Virus record (IMG/VR): IMGVR_UViG_3300047322_000965
Coordinates: 1 to 57,999 of that record
Length of the DNA stretch: 57,999 nt
Reading direction: 5' to 3' (one strand)
DNA from: a virus
Shown here: positions 32,937 to 40,611 of the stretch, piece by piece
How positions within the stretch are numbered: position 1 is the stretch's first letter
How the letters are laid out: each line of letters begins with the position of its first letter
Position numbers and translations under genes: made by a program
The notes under the pieces: model-generated
What the model was told of the DNA's origin: nothing
The model's input: only the letters and a program-made list of their open reading frames with translations
Databases searched by the model: none

Positions 32937-33650
32937 AACTCCACTAAAGACGAACACAGATTCGGCGAGGTTATGCGAGCCTCATTTGAAGCGGCACTTG
33001 AGATAAATGCAAGGACTGAAAGAGAACGCGACGCCGCGCGCATCGCCCTCGTGCAAGCGCAGACGGAGCGGGATGACGCTGACCGCCGGCTAAAACTTCA
33101 AGATGCCCTGCTCGCTCAACTTTCGGAGAAGGTTAATTTCTACGAGGTTCAATACCAAGATGAGCAAGGCTTGAACGGCGCCCGTGAGGAACGAGACGCG
33201 GCTCTGGCTGAAGCGGAACGATGCAGGCGTATGCAGGTGGCGGCGTATCAAGGACAATTGCGCAGCGAGATCGCTCTCGGGGAAGCGCAAAGGAATGAAG
33301 AGCTATTAGCGCAACAGATTGTCGATCAAGCGGAAGCTCTCGGACAGGAGAAGGCCGAAGTACAAAGACTTACTACCGTTCTCGCGGAGCGGGACGCGGA
33401 GATCGCCCGGCTGAAACACGCCGTTCAGCAGTTGGCGCAGGAGATCGAGAACGTCATGAGGCATAACGAAGCCCCGCCTGGCGCTAACGCGATGGAGATA
33501 GCCACAAATGTTGAGCAGGAATGGTATGCCGACCTACAAGACGGAGAGTTTCGTGTCCCTATCAAGATAAGACTACGCTTAATCGCTAAGATCGCCCGCG
33601 CCATCGAGGCCGCCGAAGCACGCGGGCGAGCTACCAACAAAGCAAAATAA
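32934..33650 (+). CDS. 238-aa coiled-coil protein with foreign base composition
   Basis: Start at the motif ATG (32934); the frame is open to 32895 but has no ribosome site there. Residues 15-185 are one long coiled coil (AALEINARTERERDAARIAL...), then a short folded end (QEWYADLQDGEFRVPIKIRLR). One 60-base line inside it (33301-33360) has 19 G and 13 C, whereas most of the plus strand has C well above G, and it uses GCG, GAG and CGG freely. This points to recent transfer. Function unknown; a structural or scaffolding helix. Confidence 0.65.
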   Translation: MNSTKDEHRFGEVMRASFEAALEINARTERERDAARIALVQAQTERDDADRRLKLQDALLAQLSEKVNFYEVQYQDEQGLNGAREERDAALAEAERCRRMQVAAYQGQLRSEIALGEAQRNEELLAQQIVDQAEALGQEKAEVQRLTTVLAERDAEIARLKHAVQQLAQEIENVMRHNEAPPGANAMEIATNVEQEWYADLQDGEFRVPIKIRLRLIAKIARAIEAAEARGRATNKAK

Positions 33651-34036
33651 TGCCCCGTAAAAACCGCACCATTCGTCTCTACAAAGAACAACAAGGTATC
33701 TGTTGGATATGCAGCCTTCCCATGTTTCCACCCCGTAAAAACCCTAAAACAAGAAATACACACCCATTCGAAGCAACACTAGATCACCTAGTTCCCAAAC
33801 ATGCTGACGGATTAAAGAACACCGCTCGTCCCGCGAAAGCCGCCCACGCAAAATGCAATAGTTCCCGCCACCACTATCCAACATCCCACCCCGAAGTCGA
33901 ACGCCACATTCAAAATATGCAAAACAAATTCAAAAATTCCAATCTTATTTCTGAGATAAACAAAGCTAGGTCCAAGTTCTTGGGTATGGCACCTGCCACC
34001 GAAACCACGCTTGCGCCGCCACCCTCACCATGCTAG
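33650..34036 (+). CDS. HNH endonuclease
   Basis: 128 residues, TAATG start. LYKEQQGICWICSLPMFPP (C-x2-C), FEATLDHLVPKHADG (D-H, the first H of HNH) and RPAKAAHAKCNSSRHH (H-x-x-C-N) form a compact HNH nuclease. Alone among early genes; could be a homing-type nuclease, perhaps linked to arrival of the adjacent foreign coiled-coil gene. Confidence 0.8.
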   Translation: MPRKNRTIRLYKEQQGICWICSLPMFPPRKNPKTRNTHPFEATLDHLVPKHADGLKNTARPAKAAHAKCNSSRHHYPTSHPEVERHIQNMQNKFKNSNLISEINKARSKFLGMAPATETTLAPPPSPC

Positions 34037-34045
34037 GCTCCCCAT

Positions 34046-34282
34046 ATGGCACCCACTCTTGTATCAAAAGCAATGCCAAACAATCCTACAAAACGCCCAA
34101 CCCCCGAAGACTTAGAAAGGATCAGAGAATTCCAGCTATCTATGGCCAGAACCGCCAGAGAAGCTAGCTTTGCAATGGAACGTCTAACGCGCGCCCTGAC
34201 TGCCGGCGCTGCCGCGTTCCAAAAAGCCTTCGAAAAAGAAATAAACCGCAAACGAAAAGTAAGGAACAATCCCAATGTCTGA
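34046..34282 (+). CDS. 78-aa helical basic protein
   Basis: MAPTLVSKAMPNNPTKRPTP..., then a single long helix (EDLERIREFQLSMARTAREASF...) and a Lys/Arg-rich end (INRKRKVRNNPNV). It overlaps the next start. A start at 34073 is also possible. Not recognised. Confidence 0.55.
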   Translation: MAPTLVSKAMPNNPTKRPTPEDLERIREFQLSMARTAREASFAMERLTRALTAGAAAFQKAFEKEINRKRKVRNNPNV

Positions 34283-34601
34283 ACAACCAAACATCCCAAC
34301 CCCAGAATACCATCCCAACGCTCTCCTGCTAGAGCTAACATTCAACGACCACGGCCATCTAATCGTCCGCATCCCCGACTCCATGTCCCAACGCGGCGGC
34401 AAAGTAACCCTAAGCCCCGGTTCCGTTGAAGCCCAACTCCGCAACATTCTCGACGTTGAAAACAAAATCAAAAAACACGAAGCGGCTTTCTACGGCGAAC
34501 CAGGCGTCCGCGATCTGGCCCGCGATCTAAAAGCTGGTCGAATAAAAACAACCCGGATCGAGAAATCCACCGCCCCGCTCGAACTCGATCTGGACCTATA
34601 A
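34275..34601 (+). CDS. 108-aa hypothetical protein with LDLDL tail
   Basis: MSEQPNIPTPEYHPNALLLE... A beta-rich N-terminal half (GHLIVRIPDSMSQRGGKVTLSPGS), a helix and a polar linker (RIKTTRIEKSTAP) end in LELDLDL. The last bases (GATCTGGACCTATA) equal those of the gene at 22072, but other tail genes use different codons. Not recognised. Confidence 0.65.
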   Translation: MSEQPNIPTPEYHPNALLLELTFNDHGHLIVRIPDSMSQRGGKVTLSPGSVEAQLRNILDVENKIKKHEAAFYGEPGVRDLARDLKAGRIKTTRIEKSTAPLELDLDL

Positions 34602-34602
34602 G

Positions 34603-34773
34603 TTGGCTTGGTACAACCTTCCAATACTCCGAAGTACCCCCTTAGCAAAACAACGCCAAGAGGACGAAGAATATTCCAAATGGCTCGAAAGCGAAAAAGA
34701 TCAATCAGAATGGCCAGAATGGGTTTATTCTCGTTGGCAAGCTGATATGTATGATACTTATGGAGGAAGATAA
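34603..34773 (+). CDS. 56-aa acidic hypothetical protein
   Basis: TTG start directly after the previous stop; no strong ribosome site. The text (QEDEEYSKWLESEKDQSEWPEWVYSRWQADMYDTYGG) is Trp/Glu-rich and looks coding. Uncertain start. Confidence 0.45.
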   Translation: MAWYNLPILRSTPLAKQRQEDEEYSKWLESEKDQSEWPEWVYSRWQADMYDTYGGR

Positions 34774-34861
34774 GGTGAGCTACTTGGGTGTGCGATGGAA
34801 GATGCACTTAAAGAGGGAAACACAGTGAACCAACCCCGCCCGGACGGCAAAGGAAGATAAA

Positions 34862-35173
34862 GTGAGCGTTGTAACCGGAGTTACTCTTCATTTCAAAGAA
34901 AACTACACAGAGTCCGTTCTCCCGAAAATAAATTCTTGGCTTAGTGACCACGAATTTGGACCGCTGATTCCAGTAGAAAAACATTACGGAGGCAACAAAC
35001 ATCCTCAAATAATGCTATGCGGCGCGGGGTATAATTTCTTCTCCTGCGAAGAAGATTTTATCAATTTCATAACCAAAGAATTATATTGGGACCACGATGA
35101 AAATCTAGTTTTAATCATAAATTCCGAGGATGGTCCAGCTAAAGTTTATAGAAAGGACTATACCCATGCATGA
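34862..35173 (+). CDS. 103-aa hypothetical protein
   Basis: GTG start after GGAAGA. MSVVTGVTLHFKENYTESVL..., mixed alpha/beta with a Cys near the middle (MLCGAGYNFFSCEEDFINF). AT-richer codon use than neighbours. Not recognised. Confidence 0.6.
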   Translation: MSVVTGVTLHFKENYTESVLPKINSWLSDHEFGPLIPVEKHYGGNKHPQIMLCGAGYNFFSCEEDFINFITKELYWDHDENLVLIINSEDGPAKVYRKDYTHA

Positions 35174-35879
35174 TCCACTAACCCAAGCTTTTCGCATCGG
35201 CAACTTCATAACAATCTGGCACAAAGACCCACTCAACTTCAAAGGCAAAGTTTGCCGGCGCGACGATGATAGTTGCGGCTGGTTCACTCCCCCATATCCA
35301 ATTTCCGAAAAAGAAAAGATCGAAAAACTCTCCGCTTCTCAATATCGCGAAATCTTTGCTCGTCAAGTAGCAGTTCGCGAAGACAAAAGTTACGCCTACA
35401 TTTGCAACGAACCAGACTGTCGCAGCGCGATTTATTGGTCCTGGCGCGCCATCAAACACCATTACAAACCCCGCACCGTTTGGCAATACGGTTGCAAATT
35501 AACTCTATCCGAACTCGAACATATTTATTCCCTCGCAACCTGCCCCGTTGATAACCTGCAAACTACTTTCCAACAAGTCAAAGACCCCGAAACATTTCAG
35601 AATTTCTTTTTCCTCGTATTCGCGGCATACTTGCGTCATTCCCGCCCTTGGTATCGCCACCCACGTTGGCATTTCTGGCATTGGCAAATCCAAATCCACC
35701 CCATCCAAACCTTCAAACGTTGGGCCTTCTCTCGCTGCGCTACTTGTAGCAAACGTTTCTCCTATGGCTATTCGCCAGTAACTAATTCTTGGGATGGAAC
35801 CGGACCGCGTTGGTTCCGATCCGAATCCGACGTTCACCATTCCAATTGCATCAATTATTCTGGAACCCCAAAGTCATGA
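35166..35879 (+). CDS. 237-aa protein with Cys/His clusters
   Basis: From the ATG at 35166 (overlapping the previous stop by 8 bp). Cys/His pairs occur at YICNEPDCRS, QYGCKL and CATCSKRF, with a late HHSNC, so one or two zinc sites are likely. The middle is Trp/His-rich (RHPRWHFWHWQIQIH). I do not recognise the family. It may bind nucleic acid. Confidence 0.6.
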   Translation: MHDPLTQAFRIGNFITIWHKDPLNFKGKVCRRDDDSCGWFTPPYPISEKEKIEKLSASQYREIFARQVAVREDKSYAYICNEPDCRSAIYWSWRAIKHHYKPRTVWQYGCKLTLSELEHIYSLATCPVDNLQTTFQQVKDPETFQNFFFLVFAAYLRHSRPWYRHPRWHFWHWQIQIHPIQTFKRWAFSRCATCSKRFSYGYSPVTNSWDGTGPRWFRSESDVHHSNCINYSGTPKS

Positions 35880-36148
35880 TTACCAAACGCCTCCCAATCG
35901 ATGAACTTATCGACCGCGAAGCCCACAAGCTCGCCCTGGCCGACTACATGCAGGAGAAAAACATAACCCCCAATAAAAACCTTCCACCCGATATCGAATC
36001 CCAAATCCAAACCCTCCTATCCACAACCGACGCCTACCACATCATTGCAAAGCAAAACATCCTAGCCCAAAAGGCCGCACACGATGAAGCGCTCCGCGCC
36101 ATCGGTCTAAACCCGATTGAAGTTGATGCAATGGACCTCGATCTATGA
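35876..36148 (+). CDS. 90-aa hypothetical protein with MDLDL tail
   Basis: Starts in an ATGA overlap. MITKRLPIDELIDREAHKLA..., helical throughout (LADYMQEKNI, IESQIQTLLSTTDAYHIIAKQ), ending EVDAMDLDL. Another carrier of the shared C-terminal hook. Not recognised. Confidence 0.65.
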   Translation: MITKRLPIDELIDREAHKLALADYMQEKNITPNKNLPPDIESQIQTLLSTTDAYHIIAKQNILAQKAAHDEALRAIGLNPIEVDAMDLDL

Positions 36149-36267
36149 CCCTCGGCGACGGAATAGCAATTGTAGGCATAGCAGCAAGTATCGCAGCTAT
36201 TCTAATCGTCCGAATAGTTTTGGATTATTTTTATACCAAAATTAACCTAGGTCTAAAAAAGGAATAA
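36145..36267 (+). CDS. 40-aa membrane protein
   Basis: ATGA overlap start. MTLGDGIAIVGIAASIAAIL..., one membrane helix, then a basic end (TKINLGLKKE). Function unknown. Confidence 0.6.
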   Translation: MTLGDGIAIVGIAASIAAILIVRIVLDYFYTKINLGLKKE

Positions 36268-36273
36268 GATCAA

Positions 36274-36453
36274 ATGGACCTCAACACCGACCCACTAAAG
36301 AAACAAGCCGAAGCTGAACTTGGACACCCAATTCCAAACGAATATTGGACCAAAGAAGTAAGAGATTTCTATAAAATCTGGTTCCACGGACGAAACTACG
36401 GTGCCGAGGGAACATTTGGAATGATCTGCGGCATCGAGGACTTAAAGCGATGA
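36274..36453 (+). CDS. 59-aa hypothetical protein
   Basis: AAGGAA ribosome site. MDLNTDPLKKQAEAELGHPI... with EYWTKEVRDFYKIWFHGRNYG, a helical charged protein; overlaps the next start by ATGA. Not recognised. Confidence 0.6.
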   Translation: MDLNTDPLKKQAEAELGHPIPNEYWTKEVRDFYKIWFHGRNYGAEGTFGMICGIEDLKR

Positions 36454-36632
36454 ACAAATACGACCAAGCCAACCTGGCCGCCCTAAAACGAATACAAGTA
36501 ATTATTCGTGAATCCTATCCTTATCCCGAAGATGCAGAAGCTGAATTTCCAGATTTAACTCTAGCACTTGGCATAATTCTCGGAACAGCTGAATATGCTA
36601 TCCGTGAAATCGAGAAGGAACTAAAATCATGA
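36450..36632 (+). CDS. 60-aa hypothetical protein
   Basis: ATGA overlaps at both ends. MNKYDQANLAALKRIQVIIR..., helical with an acidic linker (YPEDAEAEFPDL). Not recognised. Confidence 0.6.
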   Translation: MNKYDQANLAALKRIQVIIRESYPYPEDAEAEFPDLTLALGIILGTAEYAIREIEKELKS

Positions 36633-36826
36633 AAAAAGTAACCCTCCGTGTCGATCCAGATGACTACGAATATCTCCGCAAAATGGCCGAATCCAAGTTC
36701 GACTACGGCGGCCTCAATCTAATCATTCGCCAAGTCCTCCACGCCTTCGTTATCAATACCAAAGCTCTCGAACAAAAACACCATCAACAACAACAACAAG
36801 CTCCAGTTGCCGCCGAAGGAAACTAA
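36629..36826 (+). CDS. 65-aa ribbon-helix-helix-like protein
   Basis: MKKVTLRVDPDDYEYLRKMAESKFDY is a strand followed by helices as in ribbon-helix-helix repressors (K-V-T-L-R-V-D-x-x-x-x-x-x-L). The C-terminus has HHQQQQQ, an unusual homopolymer. Probably a small DNA-binding regulator. Confidence 0.6.
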   Translation: MKKVTLRVDPDDYEYLRKMAESKFDYGGLNLIIRQVLHAFVINTKALEQKHHQQQQQAPVAAEGN

Positions 36827-36830
36827 AAGC

Positions 36831-37037
36831 ATGGCTAACAACACCGAAATAAATCCTCTTCAAGCCAAATTAACTCCATACGTCACCGCATTAAAACATT
36901 CCGCAGACACAGGAAATGCAAAAGCTAAACAAGTGATTTCTCTTTATAAGATGTATACACAGTGTCCAGAAGTCGGCGCAGCAACTCTATGTGAAGCTTT
37001 CTTAGAAGATTGGAAGAAAGAAACAGACAATGTCTGA
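36831..37037 (+). CDS. 68-aa hypothetical protein
   Basis: GAAGGAAA precedes the ATG at 36831. MANNTEINPLQAKLTPYVTA..., a helical repeat-like protein (NAKAKQVISLYKMYTQCP). Overlaps the next start by 8 bp. Not recognised. Confidence 0.6.
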   Translation: MANNTEINPLQAKLTPYVTALKHSADTGNAKAKQVISLYKMYTQCPEVGAATLCEAFLEDWKKETDNV

Positions 37038-37281
37038 AAACTATTCCGTTTGTCAGTTCTTCGAAGATGGCAATTACGAATTCGTGCGCCGATTTATATC
37101 TCCCGAAGAAGCCGTGAATGTCGCAATTCATTATTCAACTAGCATTGCAGCCAAAAACCACATGGTAACCCGTGTAATAATAACCGACAGCGGCGACCAA
37201 TGTAATTGGGAATGGAAATTCGATGAAGGAATTACCTTTCCCCCACAATTCGTGGGAAAATTAAAGCGAGGAATTCGATAA
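37030..37281 (+). CDS. 83-aa hypothetical protein
   Basis: MSENYSVCQFFEDGNYEFVR..., alpha/beta, with a SPEEAVNVAIHYSTS helix and VTRVIITDSGD strand; resembles small phage proteins that follow ribbon-helix-helix genes. Unnamed. Confidence 0.6.
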   Translation: MSENYSVCQFFEDGNYEFVRRFISPEEAVNVAIHYSTSIAAKNHMVTRVIITDSGDQCNWEWKFDEGITFPPQFVGKLKRGIR

Positions 37282-37697
37282 TGCCAACCAACACTGGCGG
37301 CTTTGGCGGTGTAAGTGTCGGCAAACCAACCGATACAACCCCCACCCCCAAACCAAAACCCAATGAAAACCTAACCGCGTCCCTACGCGCAACCCTTCAA
37401 ATAGTCAAAGCCGAAGACGAAGACGATTCCGATCCAATCCCATCCCCGCTTAACGAAGCAACTCCCGATTCCGTAAACATTCTTCTCGACCGCATTAACA
37501 ACCATATGATTGAAGGTAAAATCCTCACCGACGCCGACCTACGGCTCGGGATTGATCTATATCGTTCCCAAGCACTCCGCTATGCCCAAGAACAAGAAAC
37601 CAAAAAACCGCGCGCTCGATCCGGGGCTAAATCAACACTAAAGCAAGTTCTCGATCTCGACGATCTCGATTTCGACGCGCCGGCCTCAGAACAATGA
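37281..37697 (+). CDS. 138-aa protein with GGFG head and LDLDDLDF tail
   Basis: TAATG overlap start. MPTNTGGFGGVSVGKPTDTT is a Gly-rich head, then a Pro/acidic linker, a helical core (SVNILLDRINNHMIEGKIL) and QVLDLDDLDFDAPASEQ at the end. The last four codons (GCC TCA GAA CAA, then TGA) come from a motif copy that also supplies the start of the next gene. Adjacent to the Cas4-like nuclease, so perhaps its adaptor. Confidence 0.65.
   Translation: MPTNTGGFGGVSVGKPTDTTPTPKPKPNENLTASLRATLQIVKAEDEDDSDPIPSPLNEATPDSVNILLDRINNHMIEGKILTDADLRLGIDLYRSQALRYAQEQETKKPRARSGAKSTLKQVLDLDDLDFDAPASEQ
37685..37696 (+). promoter_or_regulatory. Motif copy spanning a stop and a start codon
   Basis: CTCAGAACAATG ends the 138-aa gene (S-E-Q-stop) and its ATG (37694) starts the nuclease gene. 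This is the third reading frame used by the motif. Confidence 0.8.
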
Positions 37698-38662
37698 CCC
37701 AATTCATTCCATCCCCAAACGGAGCTTTCAGCCCCGTAAATCCCTGGCTCCAATTAGCTTGGGACTCCACTTCCTACAACGCCATCTGCCTCTGCCCCCG
37801 ATACTATTTCTACAACATCATAATGGGCTATACCCTTTCCGGTGAAATGTCCCCCGATCTTAAATTTGGAATTCTCCTACACAGTTCCGCCGAACTCTAC
37901 GACCGTGCAATGGCAGACGGCGCAGCGCACGAAGAAGCAATTCTACTTGCATTTAAATTTGCCATCGATGCAACCTGGGACGAAGAATCAAAGCGCCCCT
38001 GGACTTCCGAAGAACCAACCAAAACCCGCAACACCCTTCTAAGAACAATAGTCTGGTATCTCGACAAATATAGAGACGAAAACTTAAAGACCCACATCCT
38101 CTCCGATGGCCGCCCCGCAGTAGAACTTCCATTCCGCTTCAGTCTTAACAATCTAGTTCTCGACGGTTTCAAATCGCCCGACGATGAAGAATATCTCCTT
38201 TGTGGCTATATCGATAAAGTTGTTTCCTGGAACGAAGAACTCTGGATTTCTGACATCAAAACAACCAAGTACGAATTAGACGAAATCTATTTTCGCCAAT
38301 ATACTCCCAACAACCAAATTTCTTTATATTCCATCGCCGGCTCGGTTGTTCTTCACCAACACATCGATGGCGTTATAATCGACGGCATCCAAGTCCTGGT
38401 AGGCGGAAGTAAATTTCTCCGAAAACAAATACCCCGTTCCCCATCCATGCTCGAACGGTGGTTGCAAGACTTTTACTTCCGAATCCGCGAAGCCGAATTC
38501 TACGCCGAAAAACAATACTACCCCATGAATTCCCGCTCTTGCGGCTGGGGCCGGAACAAATGCCAATATTGGTCCGTTTGCAGTTCCGAACCCGAGGCCG
38601 CCTTCGACATTCTAAACAACTACTACACCAAACGGGTCTGGAACCCGCTCGAACCAAGATAA
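37694..38662 (+). CDS. Cas4/RecB-like PD-(D/E)XK nuclease
   Basis: 322 residues. GILLHSSAEL (His63), CGYIDKVVSWNEELWISDIKTTK (Asp174, Asp187, Lys189) and QISLYSIA (Gln208) are the RecB-nuclease motifs. Cys32/34 with Cys283, Cys290 and Cys296 (CGWGRNKCQYWSVC) can hold an Fe-S cluster as in Cas4 and AddB. It should be a DNA exonuclease for recombination or end-processing, acting with the Sak4-like ATPase and SSB-like protein downstream. Confidence 0.9.
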   Translation: MTQFIPSPNGAFSPVNPWLQLAWDSTSYNAICLCPRYYFYNIIMGYTLSGEMSPDLKFGILLHSSAELYDRAMADGAAHEEAILLAFKFAIDATWDEESKRPWTSEEPTKTRNTLLRTIVWYLDKYRDENLKTHILSDGRPAVELPFRFSLNNLVLDGFKSPDDEEYLLCGYIDKVVSWNEELWISDIKTTKYELDEIYFRQYTPNNQISLYSIAGSVVLHQHIDGVIIDGIQVLVGGSKFLRKQIPRSPSMLERWLQDFYFRIREAEFYAEKQYYPMNSRSCGWGRNKCQYWSVCSSEPEAAFDILNNYYTKRVWNPLEPR

Positions 38663-38674
38663 AGGAAACAGGTT

Positions 38675-38911
38675 ATGTATTGGGATGAAATCAAAGAAAT
38701 GGCTACAGTGATGGTAATTTGTCTAATAGGTGTAGCAATATTTCTTAGTCTAATTTTTGGCACTATAGCAACAATACATTACAAATCATCCTGCGTTGCT
38801 GCTAAAATATACAACCCCAAACACAATACCAACTATACCTGTTCCGATTTCTTCTGGGCAGGAGAGCAAATAAATCAATCCACTTCAACCATCAACTTAA
38901 ATCAAAAGTAA
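38675..38911 (+). CDS. 78-aa membrane protein with a Cys pair
   Basis: N-terminal helix EMATVMVICLIGVAIFLSLIFG spans the membrane. The exported part has two Cys (SSCVAAKIY, NYTCSDFF) likely bonded. AT-rich. Function unknown; perhaps envelope-associated. Confidence 0.6.
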   Translation: MYWDEIKEMATVMVICLIGVAIFLSLIFGTIATIHYKSSCVAAKIYNPKHNTNYTCSDFFWAGEQINQSTSTINLNQK

Positions 38912-38923
38912 GGAACTCAAACT

Positions 38924-39076
38924 GTGGACAAAAACGGCAATCTAACCGAAGTGGAAAAAGCCGAATTGGCCAAGTTTCTCGAAAAACTTCGCTCCTGGTG
39001 GTTGGACCAACTAACCCCAACAAGAGATTTGATAGATTCGTTTGAAAATCTACGCAAACTGTTAGAGAAGGAATAA
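38924..39076 (+). CDS. 50-aa coiled hypothetical protein
   Basis: GTG start with AAGGAA upstream. MDKNGNLTEVEKAELAKFLE..., helical and amphipathic, with WW in the middle. Supported by spacing and ribosome site only. Confidence 0.55.
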   Translation: MDKNGNLTEVEKAELAKFLEKLRSWWLDQLTPTRDLIDSFENLRKLLEKE

Positions 39077-39081
39077 AATCA

Positions 39082-39294
39082 ATGGCCCATCTATGCCACT
39101 GGCCCGAATGCAAGACCGAAGTTCCTGCTGGCCTGTGGGGATGCAAAACTCACTGGTTTCAGCTTCCAAAATACCTACGAAGCGAAATCTGGCGAACCTA
39201 CGTACCAGGACAAGAAATAACAAAAACTCCAAGCGCAGAATACATCGAAGTAGCCAAAAAAGTCCAGGATTGGATCAAGTCCCAACCAAGATAG
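39082..39294 (+). CDS. 70-aa zinc-finger phage protein
   Basis: MAHLCHWPECKTEVPAGLWG, then CKTHWFQLPKYLRSEIWRTY, supplies C-x4-C and C-x2-H ligands. The pattern 'C-H-W-P-x-C-x-x-x-V-P ... W-G-C-K-x-H-W-x-x-L-P' is a small conserved family in phages. Usually found near replication genes; role unknown. Confidence 0.75.
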   Translation: MAHLCHWPECKTEVPAGLWGCKTHWFQLPKYLRSEIWRTYVPGQEITKTPSAEYIEVAKKVQDWIKSQPR

Positions 39295-39305
39295 GAACCA
39301 AAAGA

Positions 39306-39542
39306 ATGCACCCCGCGCGCAAACTTCTGGCCAACATCGTCGCCAATAACGTCGGAACTGGACCAATAAAAGGTCTCACCGATGAAAAGCTTATTGCCGA
39401 ATGGCATAACTGGAACAATAAAATAACCAACGCAACATCATGGGGCGCTGCTCTTGGTGCCGCTTACGAGTTCCGAACCGAATGCGCCCGTGAACTAGCC
39501 CGCCGTAAAATCCCAATCCCAACATCCAAAGAGGAAGAATAA
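39306..39542 (+). CDS. 78-aa hypothetical protein
   Basis: ATG at 39306 after TAGGAA. MHPARKLLANIVANNVGTGP..., helical (LTDEKLIAEWHNWNNKI), acidic end. A longer frame from 39093 overlaps the zinc-finger gene and is ignored. Confidence 0.6.
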   Translation: MHPARKLLANIVANNVGTGPIKGLTDEKLIAEWHNWNNKITNATSWGAALGAAYEFRTECARELARRKIPIPTSKEEE

Positions 39543-39545
39543 CAA

Positions 39546-40559
39546 ATGCCATCCCTATTCGACTCAACAGCGGACGCCGCCAAGTTCCTACTAATCGGCA
39601 ACCAAGGCGACGGTAAAACCGGGGCCAAAGCCGCCCTAGTCGCTATTGGCTACAAGCTCCGTATGATCGATACCGACAAAGGCTTCAAAATTCTCAAAGC
39701 TCTACTGACCGACGAAGAACATTACCCCTACGCTTCTTACATGAAAGCTCACAACATCATTCCCGACGTATCCTATAAACCAATTGAAGTTTCAATTGAA
39801 GAAACAACAACAATGGTAAAAGGTGTTTCTTGGGAGACCCTCGGCCCAACTTCTTCTCGCGCTTGGACAGAAGTAGTAAAGCTTCTCGGCAATTGGACCG
39901 ATAATGGCAAAAAGTACGGTGGCATTACAGATTGGGACGAAGATACCGTTCTCGACTTCGACACGATGAGCACGCTTGCAGAAATAGCTAAAATTTGGGC
40001 GCAAGACCTAAACGGCCACATCGGATCAATGATCGACGAACATGGCCGCGACACCGGTATTGCCCAAGACAAAATAAACCAACTCATAATGAAGATGATG
40101 AATCCAAGCGTTCTATGCAATGTCATCTTCACCGCCCACATCAAACGGGTTGATATGAGTACCGATGTTCCCCAATCACCCGAAGCCCGGCTGCGCGACA
40201 AGAAATCAATCGATCCCCAAGGCTTCCCCGCAGTCATCGGTCAAGCAACGTCCCCATTCGTTGGCAAACGTTTCAACGACCAATTCATCGTAAAACGGGA
40301 CGGCAATGGCCGAAACGCCGAGCGCCGTATCTGGACCGTTCCAACCGACAATACCAGCACCAAAACTTCCGTTTGGTTGGAAGAATCTTATCCAGTTGAA
40401 ACCGGCCTCGCCTCTATTATCCAAGCTCTCCGCTACAAACCAGCCCCAATCGAATTCCTCGAACATTGTGCCGAATTCCACAAGAAAAGAACCCAAAACC
40501 CCAACCCATCCTCCAAAGACACCAAGCCAAGCAATCTTGGCGGTTTCGGAACCAAATAG
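39546..40559 (+). CDS. Sak4-like RecA-fold ATPase
   Basis: 337 residues. P-loop GNQGDGKTG (18-26), MIDTDKGF, a Walker B-like DEDTVLDFDTMSTLAEI and VIFTAHIKR (sensor strand) are the hallmarks of Sak4-type phage ATPases, which pair with SSB for single-strand annealing recombination. The C-terminus is polar and ends NLGGFGTK, sharing GGFG with three other proteins here. The neighbouring SSB-like protein and Cas4-like nuclease complete a recombination set. Confidence 0.85.
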   Translation: MPSLFDSTADAAKFLLIGNQGDGKTGAKAALVAIGYKLRMIDTDKGFKILKALLTDEEHYPYASYMKAHNIIPDVSYKPIEVSIEETTTMVKGVSWETLGPTSSRAWTEVVKLLGNWTDNGKKYGGITDWDEDTVLDFDTMSTLAEIAKIWAQDLNGHIGSMIDEHGRDTGIAQDKINQLIMKMMNPSVLCNVIFTAHIKRVDMSTDVPQSPEARLRDKKSIDPQGFPAVIGQATSPFVGKRFNDQFIVKRDGNGRNAERRIWTVPTDNTSTKTSVWLEESYPVETGLASIIQALRYKPAPIEFLEHCAEFHKKRTQNPNPSSKDTKPSNLGGFGTK

Positions 40560-40611
40560 GCGCATCAAAACCAACAACCCTATCCTCATCCCAAACTAAG
40601 GAATCCAACTA

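Noticed and set aside
34795-34860. 21-codon ORF before the gene at 34862
   Set aside because: Too short, with no neighbour coupling; composition is not informative.
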